64,000 nt of DNA from Alteriqipengyuania lutimaris (GCF_003363135.1 NZ_QRBB01000001.1:1178001-1242000); one strand, 5' to 3'. Positions 45,430 through 55,700 are shown, counted from the first letter of the stretch. Notes: a model not told the origin generated them from the letters alone. Translations and numbers: made by a program.

Positions 45430-45582
45430 ATCCTCCCCGAAACGGGGAGGGGGACCATGCGAAGCATGGTGGAGGGGCCGCTTCGGCCAACCATGTACCG
45501 CACCGTCTTTATCACTTCGAGGGTGCCCCTCCACCAGCCTGCGGCTGGTCCCCCTCCCCATTCTGGGGAGGATCGCCGAAAC
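45430..45582. repeat. palindromic intergenic repeat, copy B (DUF969/5-oxoprolinase junction)
   Basis: The left half-element is TCCTCCCCGAAACGGGGAGG-GGGACCATGCGAAGCATGGT-GGAGGGGC. The right half is its inverted counterpart, GCCCCTCC-ACCAGCCTGCGGCTGGT-CCCCCTCCCCATTCTGGGGA. Each half has two internal hairpins. The right half supplies the last 16 or so codons of the 5-oxoprolinase gene. Confidence 0.78.
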
Positions 45583-48500
45583 CGCCGCCGCCGGGCGTGA
45601 GGATCACGAAGGCATCGCCGGGGCGCATATCGGCCGACTCGGTCGCCGACAGGTTTTCGCGGGTGCCGTCGCCGCGCTCGACCCAGTTCCTGCCGGGCAG
45701 GGCATCGCCGCCGCCGCGAATGCCGCGCGGGGGCACGGCGCGCCGGTTGGCGAGCATGTTCGCGCGCATGTCTTCGAGGAAGGTCATCCGCCGTTCCACC
45801 CCGTCGCCGCCGACATGCGCGCCCTTGCCGCCCGAGCCGCGCCGGATCGCGAAGCGGTCGAGCCGCACGGGCAGGCGCGTTTCGAGAATTTCGGGGTCGG
45901 TCAGGCGGCTGTTGGTCATGTGGGTCTGCACCGCGCTGGTCCCGTCATGGTCGGGGCCCGCGCCCGATCCGCCCGCGATGGTCTCGTAATACTGGTGGTT
46001 CTCGTTGCCGAAGGTGAAGTTGTTCATTGTGCCCTGGCTGGGCGCGAGGCGACCGGTCGCGGCGAACAGGCAGTCGGTAACCACCTGGCTCGTCTCGACA
46101 TTGCCCGCGACCACCGCCGCGCCGGGCTGCGGATTGAGCATCGAACCTTCGGGCACGACCAGCTCGACCGGGCGCAGGCACCCGTCGTTCATCGGGATCG
46201 GATCGTCGATCAGCGTCCTCAGAACGTAGAGCGCGGCGGCGCGGGTGATCGATCGCGGCGCGTTGAAATTGTTGTCCTGCTGATCGCTCGTCCCGGTGAA
46301 GTCGAACACCGCGGAGCGGTTCGCATCGTCGATCCGGATCGCGACCTTCACCTGCGCCCCGTTATCCATAGGATAGGCGAAGCTGCCGTCCTCCAGCCGC
46401 CCGAGCAGCGCGCGCACGCTTTCTTCCGCATTCGAAAGAACGTGGTCCATATAGGCCGAGACCATCTCGGCCCCGCGATCGCCCGCCGCCTGGTGGAGCA
46501 GTTCCGCGCCGCGCGTGCAGGCCGCCAGTTGCGCGCGCAGGTCGGACAGGTTGCGGTCCGGGCGCCGTGCGGGATGCTTCGCATCGGCCAGCGCTTCGCG
46601 CACCGCATCCTCGCGGAAAGTGCCTTCGTCGACCATCAGGAGGGCGTCGATCAGCACGCCTTCTTCCTCGATCGTGCGGCTTTCGGGCGGCATCGAGCCG
46701 GGCGCGATCCCGCCGATATCGGCATGGTGGCCGCGCGCCGCCACGAAGGCGTCAGGCGTGTCGCCATCGTCCGAGTAGAACACCGGGGCGATCACCGTGA
46801 TATCGGGCAGGTGGGTTCCGCCGCGGAAGGGATCGTTGAGGACATAGGCATCGCCGCGCCGGATGCCGCGACCGTCCCTGGGCTCGCCATTCTCATCGAG
46901 ACCGCGCACCTCGAGCACGCGTGCGACGCTTTCGCCCATGCTGCCCAGATGCACCGGGATATGCGGTGCATTGGCGATCAGCTCGCCCTGGTGGTTGAAC
47001 AGCGCGCAGGAGAAATCGAGCCGCTCCTTGATATTGACCGAGGTCGCGGTGTTCTGGAGCACCACGCCCATTTCCTCGGCAATCGCCATGAAGAGGTTGT
47101 TGAAGATCTCCAGCTTCACCGGATCGACTTCAGTGCCAGCAGCGCGCTCCCGCTCCAGCGGAACCGCGCGCGTCAGGACGAGGCTGCCCTCGCGGGCGAG
47201 CGTCGCCTCCCAGCCTTCGTCCACCACCGTGGTCGATCCCGGATCGATGATCAGCGCGGGGCCGGTGACCGCCTGGCCGGACGTCAGCGCGGCCCGCTCG
47301 TGCGTCGGCCAGTCGCCCGAAGGCGTGCCGTCGGCTGGGACCGGCTCGATCGTCGCGTGTTCGAGCCCGCCCGAGGTGCCGCTGGCCTCCACGCTCAGCG
47401 CCTCGACGATGATCGCGGCCTCGCTGTCCGAATAGCCGTAGCGCTGGCGGTGCTGCACGCGGAACGCCGCGTCCATCGCGTGGGGATCGGTGCAGGCGAC
47501 CGTCAGCATCGAATCGCTGCCTTCGAAGCGCAGCCGCGCGCGCGGGGTCAGCTCGATCGCATCTTCGGCTACGCCCTGCGCAGTGAGGTCGGCGCGGGCA
47601 TCGGCCTCCAGCGTGGCGAGGTCGTCCGCGAAGTCGTCGTGCAGCGGGCGCACCAGGCTGACCTCGCGGATCGCCTTAACCGGCGCGAGGCCGATGCCGT
47701 AGGCCGACAGGATGCCCGCCAGCGGATGGACCAGCACGGTCTCGATCCCCAGCTCGTCCGCCACCTTGCACGCGTGCTGTCCGCCCGCCCCGCCGAAGCA
47801 GGCGAGCGCATATTCGGTCACGTCGTGCCCGCGCGCGACCGAGATCTTGCGGATCGCATTGGCCATGTTGTCGACCGCGATGGCGAGGAAACCGCGCGCG
47901 ATCTCGTCGAGCGGCTTGGGCTCGGGAAGGGCGCTCGCAATTTCTTCGAGCCGGGCCTTGGAGGCTTCGGGGTCGAGCGGCTGGTCGCCATCTGGCCCGA
48001 AGACATGCGGGAAGAAGGCGGGGTCGATCCGGCCTAAGACCAAGTTGCAGTCGGTGACGGTCAGCGGGCCGCCCTTGCGGTAGCAGGCGGGCCCCGGGTC
48101 CGCGCCGCCGCTTTCGGGCCCGACGCGGAAACGCGCGCCATCGAAGGAACAGATCGAGCCGCCGCCCGCCGCCACCGTATGGATCTGCATCATCGGCGCG
48201 GCGACGCGCACGCCTGCGACGAGGTTCTCCGCCGCCAGCTCCAGCTCGCCCGCGTAATGCGCGACATCGGTGCTGGTCCCGCCCATGTCGAAGCCGATCA
48301 GCTTGCGATGGCCGAGCGGTTCTCCGGCTGCGACCATGCCGACCACGCCGCCCGCGGGGCCGGAAAGGATCGCGTCCTTGCCGCGAAAGGCGCCGACTTC
48401 GGCGAGGCCGCCGTTCGACTGCATGAAGCGCAGCCGCTCGACCGGCGGCAGGCCTTTCTGCAGGCCGTCGGTATAGCGCTTGAGGACGGGCGAGAGATAC

Positions 48501-49144
48501 GCGTCGACCACCGTGGTATCCCCGCGCGGCACGTATTTGATCAGCGGCGCGACCTCGTGGCTGACGCTGACCTGCGCGAAGCCGAGATCGCGCGCGATTT
48601 CGGCCAGCCGCGCCTCGTGCGCCCGGTATTTCCAGCCATGCATGAGGATGATGGCGAGCGCTTCGAATCCCTCGGCGCGCAGGGCTTCGAGCGCGGAGCG
48701 CGCGGCGTCCTCGTCGAGCGGCTGCAGGACGTCGCCATCGGCGCTCACGCGTTCGTCGATCTCGATCACGGTCGCGGGCAGCTGCTCGGGCAGGATGATG
48801 TGCCGCGCGAAGATTTCGGGCCGCGCCTGCGTGCCGATCCGAAGCGCATCGCCGAACCCGCGCGTGGTGACGAGCGCGAGCCGCTCTCCCTTGCGTTCGA
48901 GCAGCGCGTTGGTGGCGACGGTGGTGCCGATGCGCAGTTCGGCGATGGTGCCTTCGCCGTGCTCTTTCATCAGGCGGTGCACCGCTTCGGTCGCGGCATC
49001 GTCGTAATGGCCCGGATTTTCGGACAGCAGCTTGTGCGTCACCAGCGCGCCGTCGGGCGTGGTCGCGACGACATCGGTAAATGTCCCTCCGCGGTCGACT
49101 GCAAAGCGCCAGGCACCTTGGTTGGGGGTCGCATCGCTGGACAT
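45512..49144 (-). CDS. 5-oxoprolinase / hydantoinase, fused HyuA-HyuB type
   Basis: 1210 residues from the ATG giving [20 protein letters not shown]; the in-frame extension above it is arginine-rich and spurious. Residues 1-690 or so are the hydantoinase A/oxoprolinase half ([46 protein letters not shown]). The remainder is the hydantoinase B half ([46 protein letters not shown]). This fusion is the form of eukaryote-like ATP-dependent 5-oxoprolinase, converting pyroglutamate to glutamate. The tail after GDP ([19 protein letters not shown]) is encoded by repeat copy B. Confidence 0.9.
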   Translation of the reverse strand: MSSDATPNQGAWRFAVDRGGTFTDVVATTPDGALVTHKLLSENPGHYDDAATEAVHRLMKEHGEGTIAELRIGTTVATNALLERKGERLALVTTRGFGDALRIGTQARPEIFARHIILPEQLPATVIEIDERVSADGDVLQPLDEDAARSALEALRAEGFEALAIILMHGWKYRAHEARLAEIARDLGFAQVSVSHEVAPLIKYVPRGDTTVVDAYLSPVLKRYTDGLQKGLPPVERLRFMQSNGGLAEVGAFRGKDAILSGPAGGVVGMVAAGEPLGHRKLIGFDMGGTSTDVAHYAGELELAAENLVAGVRVAAPMMQIHTVAAGGGSICSFDGARFRVGPESGGADPGPACYRKGGPLTVTDCNLVLGRIDPAFFPHVFGPDGDQPLDPEASKARLEEIASALPEPKPLDEIARGFLAIAVDNMANAIRKISVARGHDVTEYALACFGGAGGQHACKVADELGIETVLVHPLAGILSAYGIGLAPVKAIREVSLVRPLHDDFADDLATLEADARADLTAQGVAEDAIELTPRARLRFEGSDSMLTVACTDPHAMDAAFRVQHRQRYGYSDSEAAIIVEALSVEASGTSGGLEHATIEPVPADGTPSGDWPTHERAALTSGQAVTGPALIIDPGSTTVVDEGWEATLAREGSLVLTRAVPLERERAAGTEVDPVKLEIFNNLFMAIAEEMGVVLQNTATSVNIKERLDFSCALFNHQGELIANAPHIPVHLGSMGESVARVLEVRGLDENGEPRDGRGIRRGDAYVLNDPFRGGTHLPDITVIAPVFYSDDGDTPDAFVAARGHHADIGGIAPGSMPPESRTIEEEGVLIDALLMVDEGTFREDAVREALADAKHPARRPDRNLSDLRAQLAACTRGAELLHQAAGDRGAEMVSAYMDHVLSNAEESVRALLGRLEDGSFAYPMDNGAQVKVAIRIDDANRSAVFDFTGTSDQQDNNFNAPRSITRAAALYVLRTLIDDPIPMNDGCLRPVELVVPEGSMLNPQPGAAVVAGNVETSQVVTDCLFAATGRLAPSQGTMNNFTFGNENHQYYETIAGGSGAGPDHDGTSAVQTHMTNSRLTDPEILETRLPVRLDRFAIRRGSGGKGAHVGGDGVERRMTFLEDMRANMLANRRAVPPRGIRGGGDALPGRNWVERGDGTRENLSATESADMRPGDAFVILTPGGGGFGDPPQNGEGDQPQAGGGAPSK

Positions 49145-49269
49145 GCCGGGGCTCGCTTGTCTGCCGGTAGAGGAAGGGCGGGCGCGTCTTTTAGGCGGGC
49201 GCGCGCGCAAGTCCAATCCCGGCATCCGCGGTATCGGGCATCGTTACGACAAACGGATGGTTTTGGGGG

Positions 49270-49290
49270 CGGGCGCAACCATCGCGCCCG
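49270..49290 (-). terminator. hairpin after tRNA-Leu
   Basis: CGGGCGC and GCGCCCG form a 7-bp stem around a 7-nt loop, 9 nt beyond the tRNA 3' end on its strand. No T-run follows it. Confidence 0.45.
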
Positions 49291-49299
49291 GGAAAATGT

Positions 49300-49386
49300 T
49301 GGTGCGGTCGAGAAGACTCGAACTTCCACGGCCTTGCGGCCACAACGACCTCAACGTTGCGCGTCTACCAGTTCCGCCACGACCGC
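49300..49386 (-). tRNA. tRNA-Leu (anticodon GAG)
   Basis: 87 nt including an encoded CCA. The acceptor stem is GCGGTCG/CGACCGC with discriminator A. The anticodon stem is CAACG/CGTTG with loop TTGAGGT, hence anticodon GAG reading CUC/CUU. A long variable arm (GGCCGCAAGGCC type) and a TTCGAGT T-loop complete a class II leucine tRNA. Confidence 0.96.
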
Positions 49387-49539
49387 ACACATGCCCTGCT
49401 GTCACAAGGCTCATTTCGAAGCGCGCCGCGAGGGCCCGCTCGTGAGGAAGCGGCCCACTAGCAGGGGTGTTCGCACCCTGCAAGCGGCTTTGCTTCACAA
49501 TCTGGTACTAATCTCGACGAAGGCCATCGCCGCCGCGTG

Positions 49540-50298
49540 TCAGGACGGGCTCCAGCCGATCTCCGCGAAGCGCGCGGACTTGGGCAGGTCGGTGATCGCT
49601 TCGTTGATGCTGAGCGTCTCGCCCGGCTGTAGGCGGCCCTGCCGCGGCAGGATCTCCCAGTTGTAGACTTTGCGGTTGCGCGAATCGTACAGGACGATGA
49701 GGACCGGCGGCACCGGCCTCGTCTCGCGCCCGACATTCCTGATCTCGCCCGCCACGCCGAAATATTCGCTGCCGTCGGGCAGCGTGCGGCGATCCTGCTG
49801 GTCGGCGGGGAATTCGAGCACGAGGTCCGGCTCGTTCGTCGCGAAGGTCGGACGGCTGACGGGCACCCAGTCGGGCAGGCCGGCATAGCTCACCGCCGCG
49901 ATCGTCCCGACCGAAATGACGGCGAACAGGCTGGCGGCCATGCCCCACATCTTCACCGGGTTGCGGCGCGGACGGAACGGCGGCTCCGCCGAGAATTGGG
50001 AGCGATCATCCGCCGGGGCGGGCTCTTCGCGCTCGCTCCCGCCGATCGGGGGTACGTCGTGCCATGGCTGGCGTTCAGGCTCGCGCTGTCCAGTCTCGCG
50101 CTGTCCAGTCTCGCTCCGGGCAGGCTCGGGCTCGGGCTTGCCCGATGCTTCCTTTTCCAGCGCTTCCAGATCGAGCTCCGTCCCTTCCTGGAACCAGCTA
50201 TGGCGGCAGCGCGCGCAGCGCACCGTGCGCCCGTCCGCGCCGATGGCGCTATCGGGCACTGCGTAGCGGGTGTCACAGGCGGGGCATACGAGTATCAT
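49540..50298 (-). CDS. MJ0042-type zinc-ribbon protein with one membrane segment
   Basis: 252 residues. The N-terminal ribbon has Cys pairs CPACDTRYAVPDSAIG and RTVRCARCRHSW, the MJ0042 zinc-finger pattern. A long charged proline/glutamate-rich linker (about 45-110, with a short duplicated SETGQRETGQRE repeat) leads to one membrane helix (MAASLFAVISVGTIAAVSYAG). The C-terminal domain (VLEFPADQQDRRTLPDGSEY through LPRQGRLQPGET) is beta-rich and DUF3426-like, probably periplasmic. It is divergent from ftsE, an arrangement I regard as common in alphaproteobacteria. Function unknown. Confidence 0.85.
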   Translation of the reverse strand: MILVCPACDTRYAVPDSAIGADGRTVRCARCRHSWFQEGTELDLEALEKEASGKPEPEPARSETGQRETGQREPERQPWHDVPPIGGSEREEPAPADDRSQFSAEPPFRPRRNPVKMWGMAASLFAVISVGTIAAVSYAGLPDWVPVSRPTFATNEPDLVLEFPADQQDRRTLPDGSEYFGVAGEIRNVGRETRPVPPVLIVLYDSRNRKVYNWEILPRQGRLQPGETLSINEAITDLPKSARFAEIGWSPS

Positions 50299-50373
50299 GG
50301 TGGCAAATATATTACGCCTCGCAAGCCAGGCAAAGCAAGCGCCCCGCCGGTGGACGCACGGGTTTTGCGCCTT

Positions 50374-50402
50374 TTGTCCACACTGGTTGCGTTCTATATC
50401 CT
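50374..50402 (+). promoter_or_regulatory. possible sigma-70-type promoter of the ftsE operon
   Basis: TTGTCC and TATCCT are separated by 17 nt and lie 64 nt before the ftsE ATG in the 167-nt gap to the divergent zinc-ribbon gene. Both boxes match only partly. Confidence 0.35.
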
Positions 50403-50465
50403 ACACTGGATTAACCATGGGACGGGTCGGCAACAGCATGAAGCGCGCAATGAAAGGCGGCAGTG

Positions 50466-51200
50466 ATGTCGGGAGGTGACGGGGAAGTCGCCTTCTTCGA
50501 CAATGTCGGCTTGCGCTACGGAACCGGCAAGGAAGTCCTGACCGACGTCAGCTTCTCGCTGTGGCCGGGCAGTTTCTATTTCCTCACCGGGGCCAGCGGT
50601 GCGGGCAAGACCAGCCTGCTCAAGCTGCTCTATCTCGCGCAGCGCCCCTCGCGCGGGATCATCCGCATGTTCGGCAGCGACGTGATCACCCTGCCGCGCG
50701 CGCGCCTGCCGGGCTTCCGGCGGCGGCTGGGCGTCGTGTTCCAGGATTTCCGGCTGGTCGAGCATCTCTCCGCCTTCGACAACGTGGCCCTGCCGCTGCG
50801 CATCGCGGGCGTGGACGAGAGCGAGCTGGTCCAGCCCGTCTCCGACATGCTCGACTGGGTGGGGCTGGCCCACCGTGCCGAGGCGCGGCCCGAAACGCTT
50901 TCGGGCGGGGAGAAGCAGCGCGTGGCGATCGCCCGCGCCGTGATCGGCCGGCCGGACATGCTGCTGGCGGACGAACCGACCGGCAACGTCGATCCGGACA
51001 TGGCGCTGAAACTGATGCGCCTGTTCGAATCGCTCAACCGGCTGGGGACGACGGTCATCGTCGCGACCCACGATGTGCACCTGCTGCAGAACGTGCGTTC
51101 ATCGATGATCATGCGGCTCGACAAGGGGCGTCTGGCCGATCCGACGGGCGCGCTGCGCTACCCGCCGCGCAAGCCCGCGATGGCCGAGGCCGACCGGTGA
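50466..51200 (+). CDS. ftsE: cell-division ABC ATPase FtsE
   Basis: 244 residues from ATG 50466 (a GTG lies one codon upstream; AAAGGCGG serves both). Walker A TGASGAGKTS, FQDFRLVEHLSAFDNVALPL, signature LSGGEKQRVA, Walker B MLLADEPTGNVDP and H-loop VIVATHDVHLL match FtsE closely. With FtsX it couples ATP hydrolysis to activation of periplasmic murein hydrolases at the division septum. Its TGA overlaps the ftsX GTG. Confidence 0.95.
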   Translation: MSGGDGEVAFFDNVGLRYGTGKEVLTDVSFSLWPGSFYFLTGASGAGKTSLLKLLYLAQRPSRGIIRMFGSDVITLPRARLPGFRRRLGVVFQDFRLVEHLSAFDNVALPLRIAGVDESELVQPVSDMLDWVGLAHRAEARPETLSGGEKQRVAIARAVIGRPDMLLADEPTGNVDPDMALKLMRLFESLNRLGTTVIVATHDVHLLQNVRSSMIMRLDKGRLADPTGALRYPPRKPAMAEADR

Positions 51201-52126
51201 GCGAGCCACCGCTGACCGACACTGCGCGCGGCGGCCATGCGTCGTTCGAAGGCGACAAGGCACAGGCGCTGATCCCGCAGGCGCGGCTGGCCGGGCCGAT
51301 GCCGTGGGTGCTGGCGATCATGGTTGCGCTGACCGTGCTGGCGGCAGGCGCCGGGCTCTCGCTCGGCAATCTGGCGGGCGATGCGCGGTCCGAGCTTTCG
51401 GGCGGGGCGACCGTGCAGATCCTCCAGGCCGATCCGAACCAGCGGGCGGAGCAGGCGGCGGCGGCGCAGGAGGCGTTGCAGACGATGGATATCGTCGCGC
51501 AAAGCCGCCTCGTCCCGCAGGAAGAGCTCGACGCGCTGCTCGAGCCGTGGCTCGGCACCTCGGGCGATGCGGAGACCGTGCCCGTGCCCGCGCTGATCGA
51601 CGTGCGGCTGGGCGGGCGCGCGGACGACCGGGCGATCGAGGCGCTGCGCGACCGGCTGGCGAATGTCGCGCCCGATGCGCGGGTCGATGCGCAGTCGTCG
51701 TGGCTGCAGCCGGTCTTCGGGGCGCTGGTGTCGCTGCAATATCTCGCGCTGGCACTGGTGCTGCTGCTGGCGGTGACGAGCGCGGCGGCGGTGTTCCTCG
51801 CGGCGAGGAGCGCGCTGGGCAACAACCGCGAAACGATCGCGATCGTGCACCTGCTGGGCGGCACCGACGGGCAGATCGCGCAGCTTTTCCAGCGGGCGAT
51901 CCTGCGCGATTCGATCATCGGCGGTGTCGTCGGCCTCATTTTGGGACTTGCGGCGGTGCTCGGCCTCGGCTTCCAGTTCTCCGCCCTCGACAGCGGGATG
52001 ATCGCGAGCGCCAGCCTCGACTGGATGGACTGGATAGTGATCGCGGCTATCCCCATTCTGGGCGTGGTGCTCGCGGTGACGACCGCGCGCTTCACGGTTC
52101 TGGCAGCGGTAAGGAAGATGCTGTGA
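51197..52126 (+). CDS. ftsX: cell-division membrane protein FtsX
   Basis: 309 residues from GTG 51197, overlapping the ftsE stop by 4 nt. Topology is four hydrophobic segments: one near residues 35-55 (VLAIMVALTVLAAGAGLSL), a periplasmic domain of about 110 residues, and three at the C-terminal side, ending TTARFTVLAAVRKML. HLLGGTDGQIAQLFQRAILR is the FtsX cytoplasmic loop. It is the membrane partner of FtsE. The stop overlaps the next gene by 4 nt. Confidence 0.93.
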   Translation: MSEPPLTDTARGGHASFEGDKAQALIPQARLAGPMPWVLAIMVALTVLAAGAGLSLGNLAGDARSELSGGATVQILQADPNQRAEQAAAAQEALQTMDIVAQSRLVPQEELDALLEPWLGTSGDAETVPVPALIDVRLGGRADDRAIEALRDRLANVAPDARVDAQSSWLQPVFGALVSLQYLALALVLLLAVTSAAAVFLAARSALGNNRETIAIVHLLGGTDGQIAQLFQRAILRDSIIGGVVGLILGLAAVLGLGFQFSALDSGMIASASLDWMDWIVIAAIPILGVVLAVTTARFTVLAAVRKML

Positions 52127-52653
52127 TCTGGCGTGTCGGCCTCGGTATTCTGCTCGTCTGGGCGCTCGGCTTCATCTGGTTCGCCGGATGGCTGCCGGGT
52201 CCTGCACCGATGGAGCGGACCGATGCGGTGATCGTGCCCACCGGCTCCGCCGGGCGGATCGAGCGCGGGCTGGAAGTGGTCCAGACCGACAGCGCCGAGC
52301 AGTTGCTGGTCACCGGCGTCGACCCCGAAGTGAAGCCGGGCGAGTTCGCCGCGCAGTTCGAAGTGCCCGACGATGTGATGGAATGCTGCGTCACGCTGGG
52401 CATGGCGGCGACCGATACGCGCGGCAATGCGCAGGAAACCACGCAGTGGGCGGAGGAGAACGGGATCGACAGCCTGCGCCTCGTCACCAGCGACTGGCAC
52501 ATGCGCCGCGCCTCGATCGAGCTGCGGCGCGAACTGCCCGACAATGTGAAGCTGGTGAAGGATGCGGTGCGCAGCGAGCCGAGCCTGTGGATGCTGTTCG
52601 TCGAATATCACAAGTGGCTGGTGAGCAGCACCGTGGGGCCCCTGTTCAGCTAG
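52123..52653 (+). CDS. YdcF/DUF218-family membrane-anchored protein
   Basis: 176 residues from GTG 52123. One N-terminal membrane helix (VGLGILLVWALGFIWFAG) is followed by a DUF218 domain: TDAVIVPTGSAGRIERGLE, LVTGVDP, DTRGNAQETTQWA and RLVTSDWHMRRASIELRREL. Some DUF218 proteins act on envelope precursors (SanA, ElyC). The position between ftsX and plsC fits an envelope role. Overlaps ftsX by 4 nt. Confidence 0.88.
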   Translation: MIWRVGLGILLVWALGFIWFAGWLPGPAPMERTDAVIVPTGSAGRIERGLEVVQTDSAEQLLVTGVDPEVKPGEFAAQFEVPDDVMECCVTLGMAATDTRGNAQETTQWAEENGIDSLRLVTSDWHMRRASIELRRELPDNVKLVKDAVRSEPSLWMLFVEYHKWLVSSTVGPLFS

Positions 52654-52654
52654 C

Positions 52655-53326
52655 ATGAACCTGCTGCGCAGCCTCCTGTTCTACCTGGCGTTCTACAGCG
52701 GCACCTTCGTGCTGCTGCTGATCGCGCCCTTCCAGCGCAGGGCCGGGATGCGCCGCGTCGCGGGGGCCTGGAGCGGCCTGCATCGCTGGTGCGTGCGGCA
52801 TATCCTGCGCATCCGGGTGATCCACGAAGGCGCACCGATCGACGGGCCCGCGCTCTATGCCATGCGGCACGAGAGCTTTTTCGAAGCGATCGACGCGCCG
52901 TGCGTGTTCGGCTGGCCGGTCATCTTCGCCAAACGCGAACTGCTCGAGCTTCCTGTATGGGGCAATGCCGCTGCCACCTACGGGATCATCCCGGTCGCCC
53001 GCGACGAGGGTGCAAAGGCACTGCGCGGCCTGATGCGCGCCGCGCGCGACGCGAAGGACGAGGGCCGGCCGTTCCTGATCTTTCCCGAAGGCACCCGCAC
53101 GCCGCACGGGGAGGAGGCACCGATCGTCTCGGGCTTCGCGGGGCTCTACAAGCTGCTCGACCTGCCGGTGGTGCCGGTGGCGGTGAACAGCGGGCCGCTC
53201 TATCGCGGCTTCGTCAAGCAAACGGGCCAGATCACCTATCGCTTCGGCGAAGCGATTGCGCCCGGTCTCGACCGCAAGGAAGTGGAGCGGCAGGTGCGCG
53301 AGGCGATCAACGCGCTGAATGCGTGA
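52655..53326 (+). CDS. 1-acyl-sn-glycerol-3-phosphate acyltransferase (PlsC-like)
   Basis: 223 residues beginning 1 nt after the preceding stop. An N-terminal hydrophobic helix (LLFYLAFYSGTFVLLLIAPF) anchors it to the inner membrane. The acyltransferase block has RHESFFEAID, an H-x4-E at His72/Glu77 instead of the usual H-x4-D, then FAKRELLELPVWG, IPVARDEG, FPEGTR and VPVAVNSG. It should acylate lysophosphatidate at position 2. Fourth gene of the ftsE-ftsX-ydcF operon, convergent with hisC. Confidence 0.88.
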   Translation: MNLLRSLLFYLAFYSGTFVLLLIAPFQRRAGMRRVAGAWSGLHRWCVRHILRIRVIHEGAPIDGPALYAMRHESFFEAIDAPCVFGWPVIFAKRELLELPVWGNAAATYGIIPVARDEGAKALRGLMRAARDAKDEGRPFLIFPEGTRTPHGEEAPIVSGFAGLYKLLDLPVVPVAVNSGPLYRGFVKQTGQITYRFGEAIAPGLDRKEVERQVREAINALNA

Positions 53327-53359
53327 ACCTGTTCAAACTGCGGGATAGGCGGTTAGCGA

Positions 53360-54457
53360 CTAAAGCCCCGCCTCGATCGCATCGCCGACGCGCGCCATGT
53401 CCTCCTCGCGCCCGATCGTGATCCGCAGCGCTTCGCCCAGACCCTGGCCCGGCAGGTGGCGCACCGCATAGCCCGCGTCCGCAATGGCATCGCGCACGCG
53501 CTCGGCCGTCGGCTGGTCGGGGAAGCGGACGAGCACGAAATTCGCCTCGCTCGGCACTGTAGCGATACCGCGATTGCCCAGCGCATCGAGCCGCGCGACG
53601 AAGACCTTGCGGAGACGGGCATTCTCCTCGCGCGAACGCTTCACGAAATCCTGATCGCCGAGCGCGGCGAGCGCGCCCGCCTGCGCCGCGCCGGTCACGT
53701 TGAACGGTCCGCGAATCCGGTTGAGCGCATCGACCAGATGCGGCGCGCCGGTCGCCCAGCCGACCCGCGCCGAAGCGAGGCCGTAGATTTTGGAGAAGGT
53801 CCGCGTGACCAGCACGTTCTCCGCCTCGCCCGCCAGCGCGAGGCCGGGTGCGCCCCCATCGGGCAGATATTCGGCATAGGCCTGGTCGAGCACGAAGAGC
53901 ACATCGCGCGGCAGGCCCGCACGGAGCCGCGCGATTTCGTCGTGAGGCAAATAGGTGCCCGTGGGATTGTTCGGGTTGGCGATGAAGACGATGCGCGTCC
54001 GTTCCGTCACCGCTGCCAGCAGCGCATCGACATCCGCGCCGAAATCGCGCGCCGGCGCTTCGACGGGTACCGCGCCCACGCGCCGCGCCGCGATCGGATA
54101 CACCGAGAACGAATATTGCGGCATCAGGACCTCGTCGCGGCCCTGCGCATCATGGCCGGCGAAGGCCTGCGCCGCGAGGTTGAGCAATTCGTCCGACCCG
54201 GTGCCGCACACGATCCGCGCAGGCTCGATCGCGTGGAGTTCGCCCAGCGCGGTGCGCAAGGCGATACTGTCGGGATCGGGATAGCGCGCGGTCTCGTGAC
54301 GCCGCGTCATCGCCTCGCTGGCCGCGTCGCTGCAACCCAGCGGGTTCTCGTTCGCCGACAGCTTGATGAGCGCTCGCCCGTCCGCAGCCTTCGCCACGCC
54401 CGGCACATAGGGCGCGATGTCGAGGATGTAGGGTTTGGGTTGGGGTTTGTCTGTCAT
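53360..54457 (-). CDS. hisC: histidinol-phosphate aminotransferase
   Basis: 365 residues from the ATG giving [70 protein letters not shown] and [16 protein letters not shown] (PLP lysine) mark a HisC-type fold I aminotransferase. It converts imidazole-acetol phosphate to histidinol phosphate; broader aromatic aminotransferase activity is possible in alphaproteobacteria. It is divergent from metX across a region containing an inverted repeat. Confidence 0.92.
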   Translation of the reverse strand: MTDKPQPKPYILDIAPYVPGVAKAADGRALIKLSANENPLGCSDAASEAMTRRHETARYPDPDSIALRTALGELHAIEPARIVCGTGSDELLNLAAQAFAGHDAQGRDEVLMPQYSFSVYPIAARRVGAVPVEAPARDFGADVDALLAAVTERTRIVFIANPNNPTGTYLPHDEIARLRAGLPRDVLFVLDQAYAEYLPDGGAPGLALAGEAENVLVTRTFSKIYGLASARVGWATGAPHLVDALNRIRGPFNVTGAAQAGALAALGDQDFVKRSREENARLRKVFVARLDALGNRGIATVPSEANFVLVRFPDQPTAERVRDAIADAGYAVRHLPGQGLGEALRITIGREEDMARVGDAIEAGL

Positions 54458-54488
54458 TGCGCGTTCAGGCCATAGAGAAATACAGGCC

Positions 54489-54559
54489 TTCGACAAGCTC
54501 GGGACGAGTGGTTAGAGGGAAGGCCTCAAACCCCGTTCGTGCTGAGCCTGTCGAAGCAC
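54489..54559. repeat. inverted repeat of the TTCGACAAGCTC / GAGCCTGTCGAA type
   Basis: TTCGACAAGCTCGGGACGAG is mirrored by CGTTCGTGCTGAGCCTGTCG at 54534-54553, with 18 of 23 positions matching in the two arms (54489-54511 and 54533-54555). The motif CCGTTCGTGCTGAGCCTGTC is a dispersed intergenic repeat that I recall from sphingomonad genomes. It sits in the hisC/metX divergent promoter region and ends 28 nt before metX. Confidence 0.65.
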
Positions 54560-54587
54560 TGTTTTCTCTTGTGGTCGAAGGCCGGTT

Positions 54588-55700
54588 TTGAACACGCCGC
54601 AGCAATCCCTGTCCCTAACCCTGACTCTGCCCGATCCGCTGCCGCTCGACAGCGGGGCGCAGCTGTCGCCCGTGACCATCGCTTACCAGCAATATGGCGA
54701 GCCGCGCGACGACGGCAGCAATGTCGTGCTGATCTTCCACGCGCTGACCGGCGACCAGTATGTCGCCAGCCCCCATCCCGCGACCGGCCGGCCGGGCTGG
54801 TGGGATCGCATGGTGGGGCCGGGCAAGCCGATCGACACCGACCGTTTCTGCGTGATCTGCGCCAATGTGATCGGCGGGTGCATGGGATCGACCGGGCCGA
54901 CCAGCGCCGATCCTTCGGCCAGCGGCGATGGCACGCCCTACGGGCCGAACTTTCCGGTCGTGACCATTCACGACATGGTGCGCGGCATTGCCCGCCTGCT
55001 CGATGCGCTGGGGATCGACCGGGTTCATGCGGTGGTCGGCGGATCGATGGGCGGGATGCAGGCGCTCGCCTTCGCGTCCGACTTCCCCGAGCGGGCGGAG
55101 CGCGTGCTGGTGCTGGCGAGCGCGGCGCGCCAGTCGGCGCAGAACATCGCCTTTCACGAGGTCGGGCGACAGGCGATCATGGCGGACGCGAACTGGAACG
55201 GAGGCGACTACCACGACGGGCCGCAGCCCGACGCAGGCCTCGCGGTCGCGCGGATGGCGGCGCACATCACCTATCTTTCGGAAGCCGGCCTGACCGAGAA
55301 GTTCGGTCGGCGGCTGCAGGACCGGGATGCCAAGTCCTTCGGGTTCGAGGCGGATTTCCAGGTCGAATCCTACCTGCGCTATCAGGGCAGCGGCTTTACC
55401 CGGCGGTTCGACGCCAATTCCTACCTCTACATCACCCGCGCGATGGACTATTTCGATCTGGCGGAAAAGCACGGCGGGCGGCTGGCCGATGCCTTCGCGC
55501 ACACCACCGCGCGCTTCTGCATCGTCAGCTTCGATACCGACTGGCTCTATCCGACCGAGGAAGGCCGCCACATCGTGCGCGCGCTGAACGCGGCGGGCGC
55601 GCCGGTCAGCTTCGTCGAGCTGTCGTCGCCATACGGCCACGACGGCTTCCTGCTTGATACGCCGGGTCTGGACGAGGTCGTGCGGGGGTTCGTGTCGTGA
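54588..55700 (+). CDS. metX: homoserine O-acetyltransferase
   Basis: 370 residues from a TTG start ([20 protein letters not shown]) with GAAGG 6 nt upstream; no ATG precedes the conserved fold. [33 protein letters not shown] with the nucleophile serine, and the C-terminal [13 protein letters not shown] with catalytic histidine identify MetX. It activates homoserine for methionine synthesis. O-succinylation by some MetX proteins cannot be excluded from motifs alone. Followed by a GNAT gene (4-nt overlap) and metW. Confidence 0.93.
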   Translation: MNTPQQSLSLTLTLPDPLPLDSGAQLSPVTIAYQQYGEPRDDGSNVVLIFHALTGDQYVASPHPATGRPGWWDRMVGPGKPIDTDRFCVICANVIGGCMGSTGPTSADPSASGDGTPYGPNFPVVTIHDMVRGIARLLDALGIDRVHAVVGGSMGGMQALAFASDFPERAERVLVLASAARQSAQNIAFHEVGRQAIMADANWNGGDYHDGPQPDAGLAVARMAAHITYLSEAGLTEKFGRRLQDRDAKSFGFEADFQVESYLRYQGSGFTRRFDANSYLYITRAMDYFDLAEKHGGRLADAFAHTTARFCIVSFDTDWLYPTEEGRHIVRALNAAGAPVSFVELSSPYGHDGFLLDTPGLDEVVRGFVS

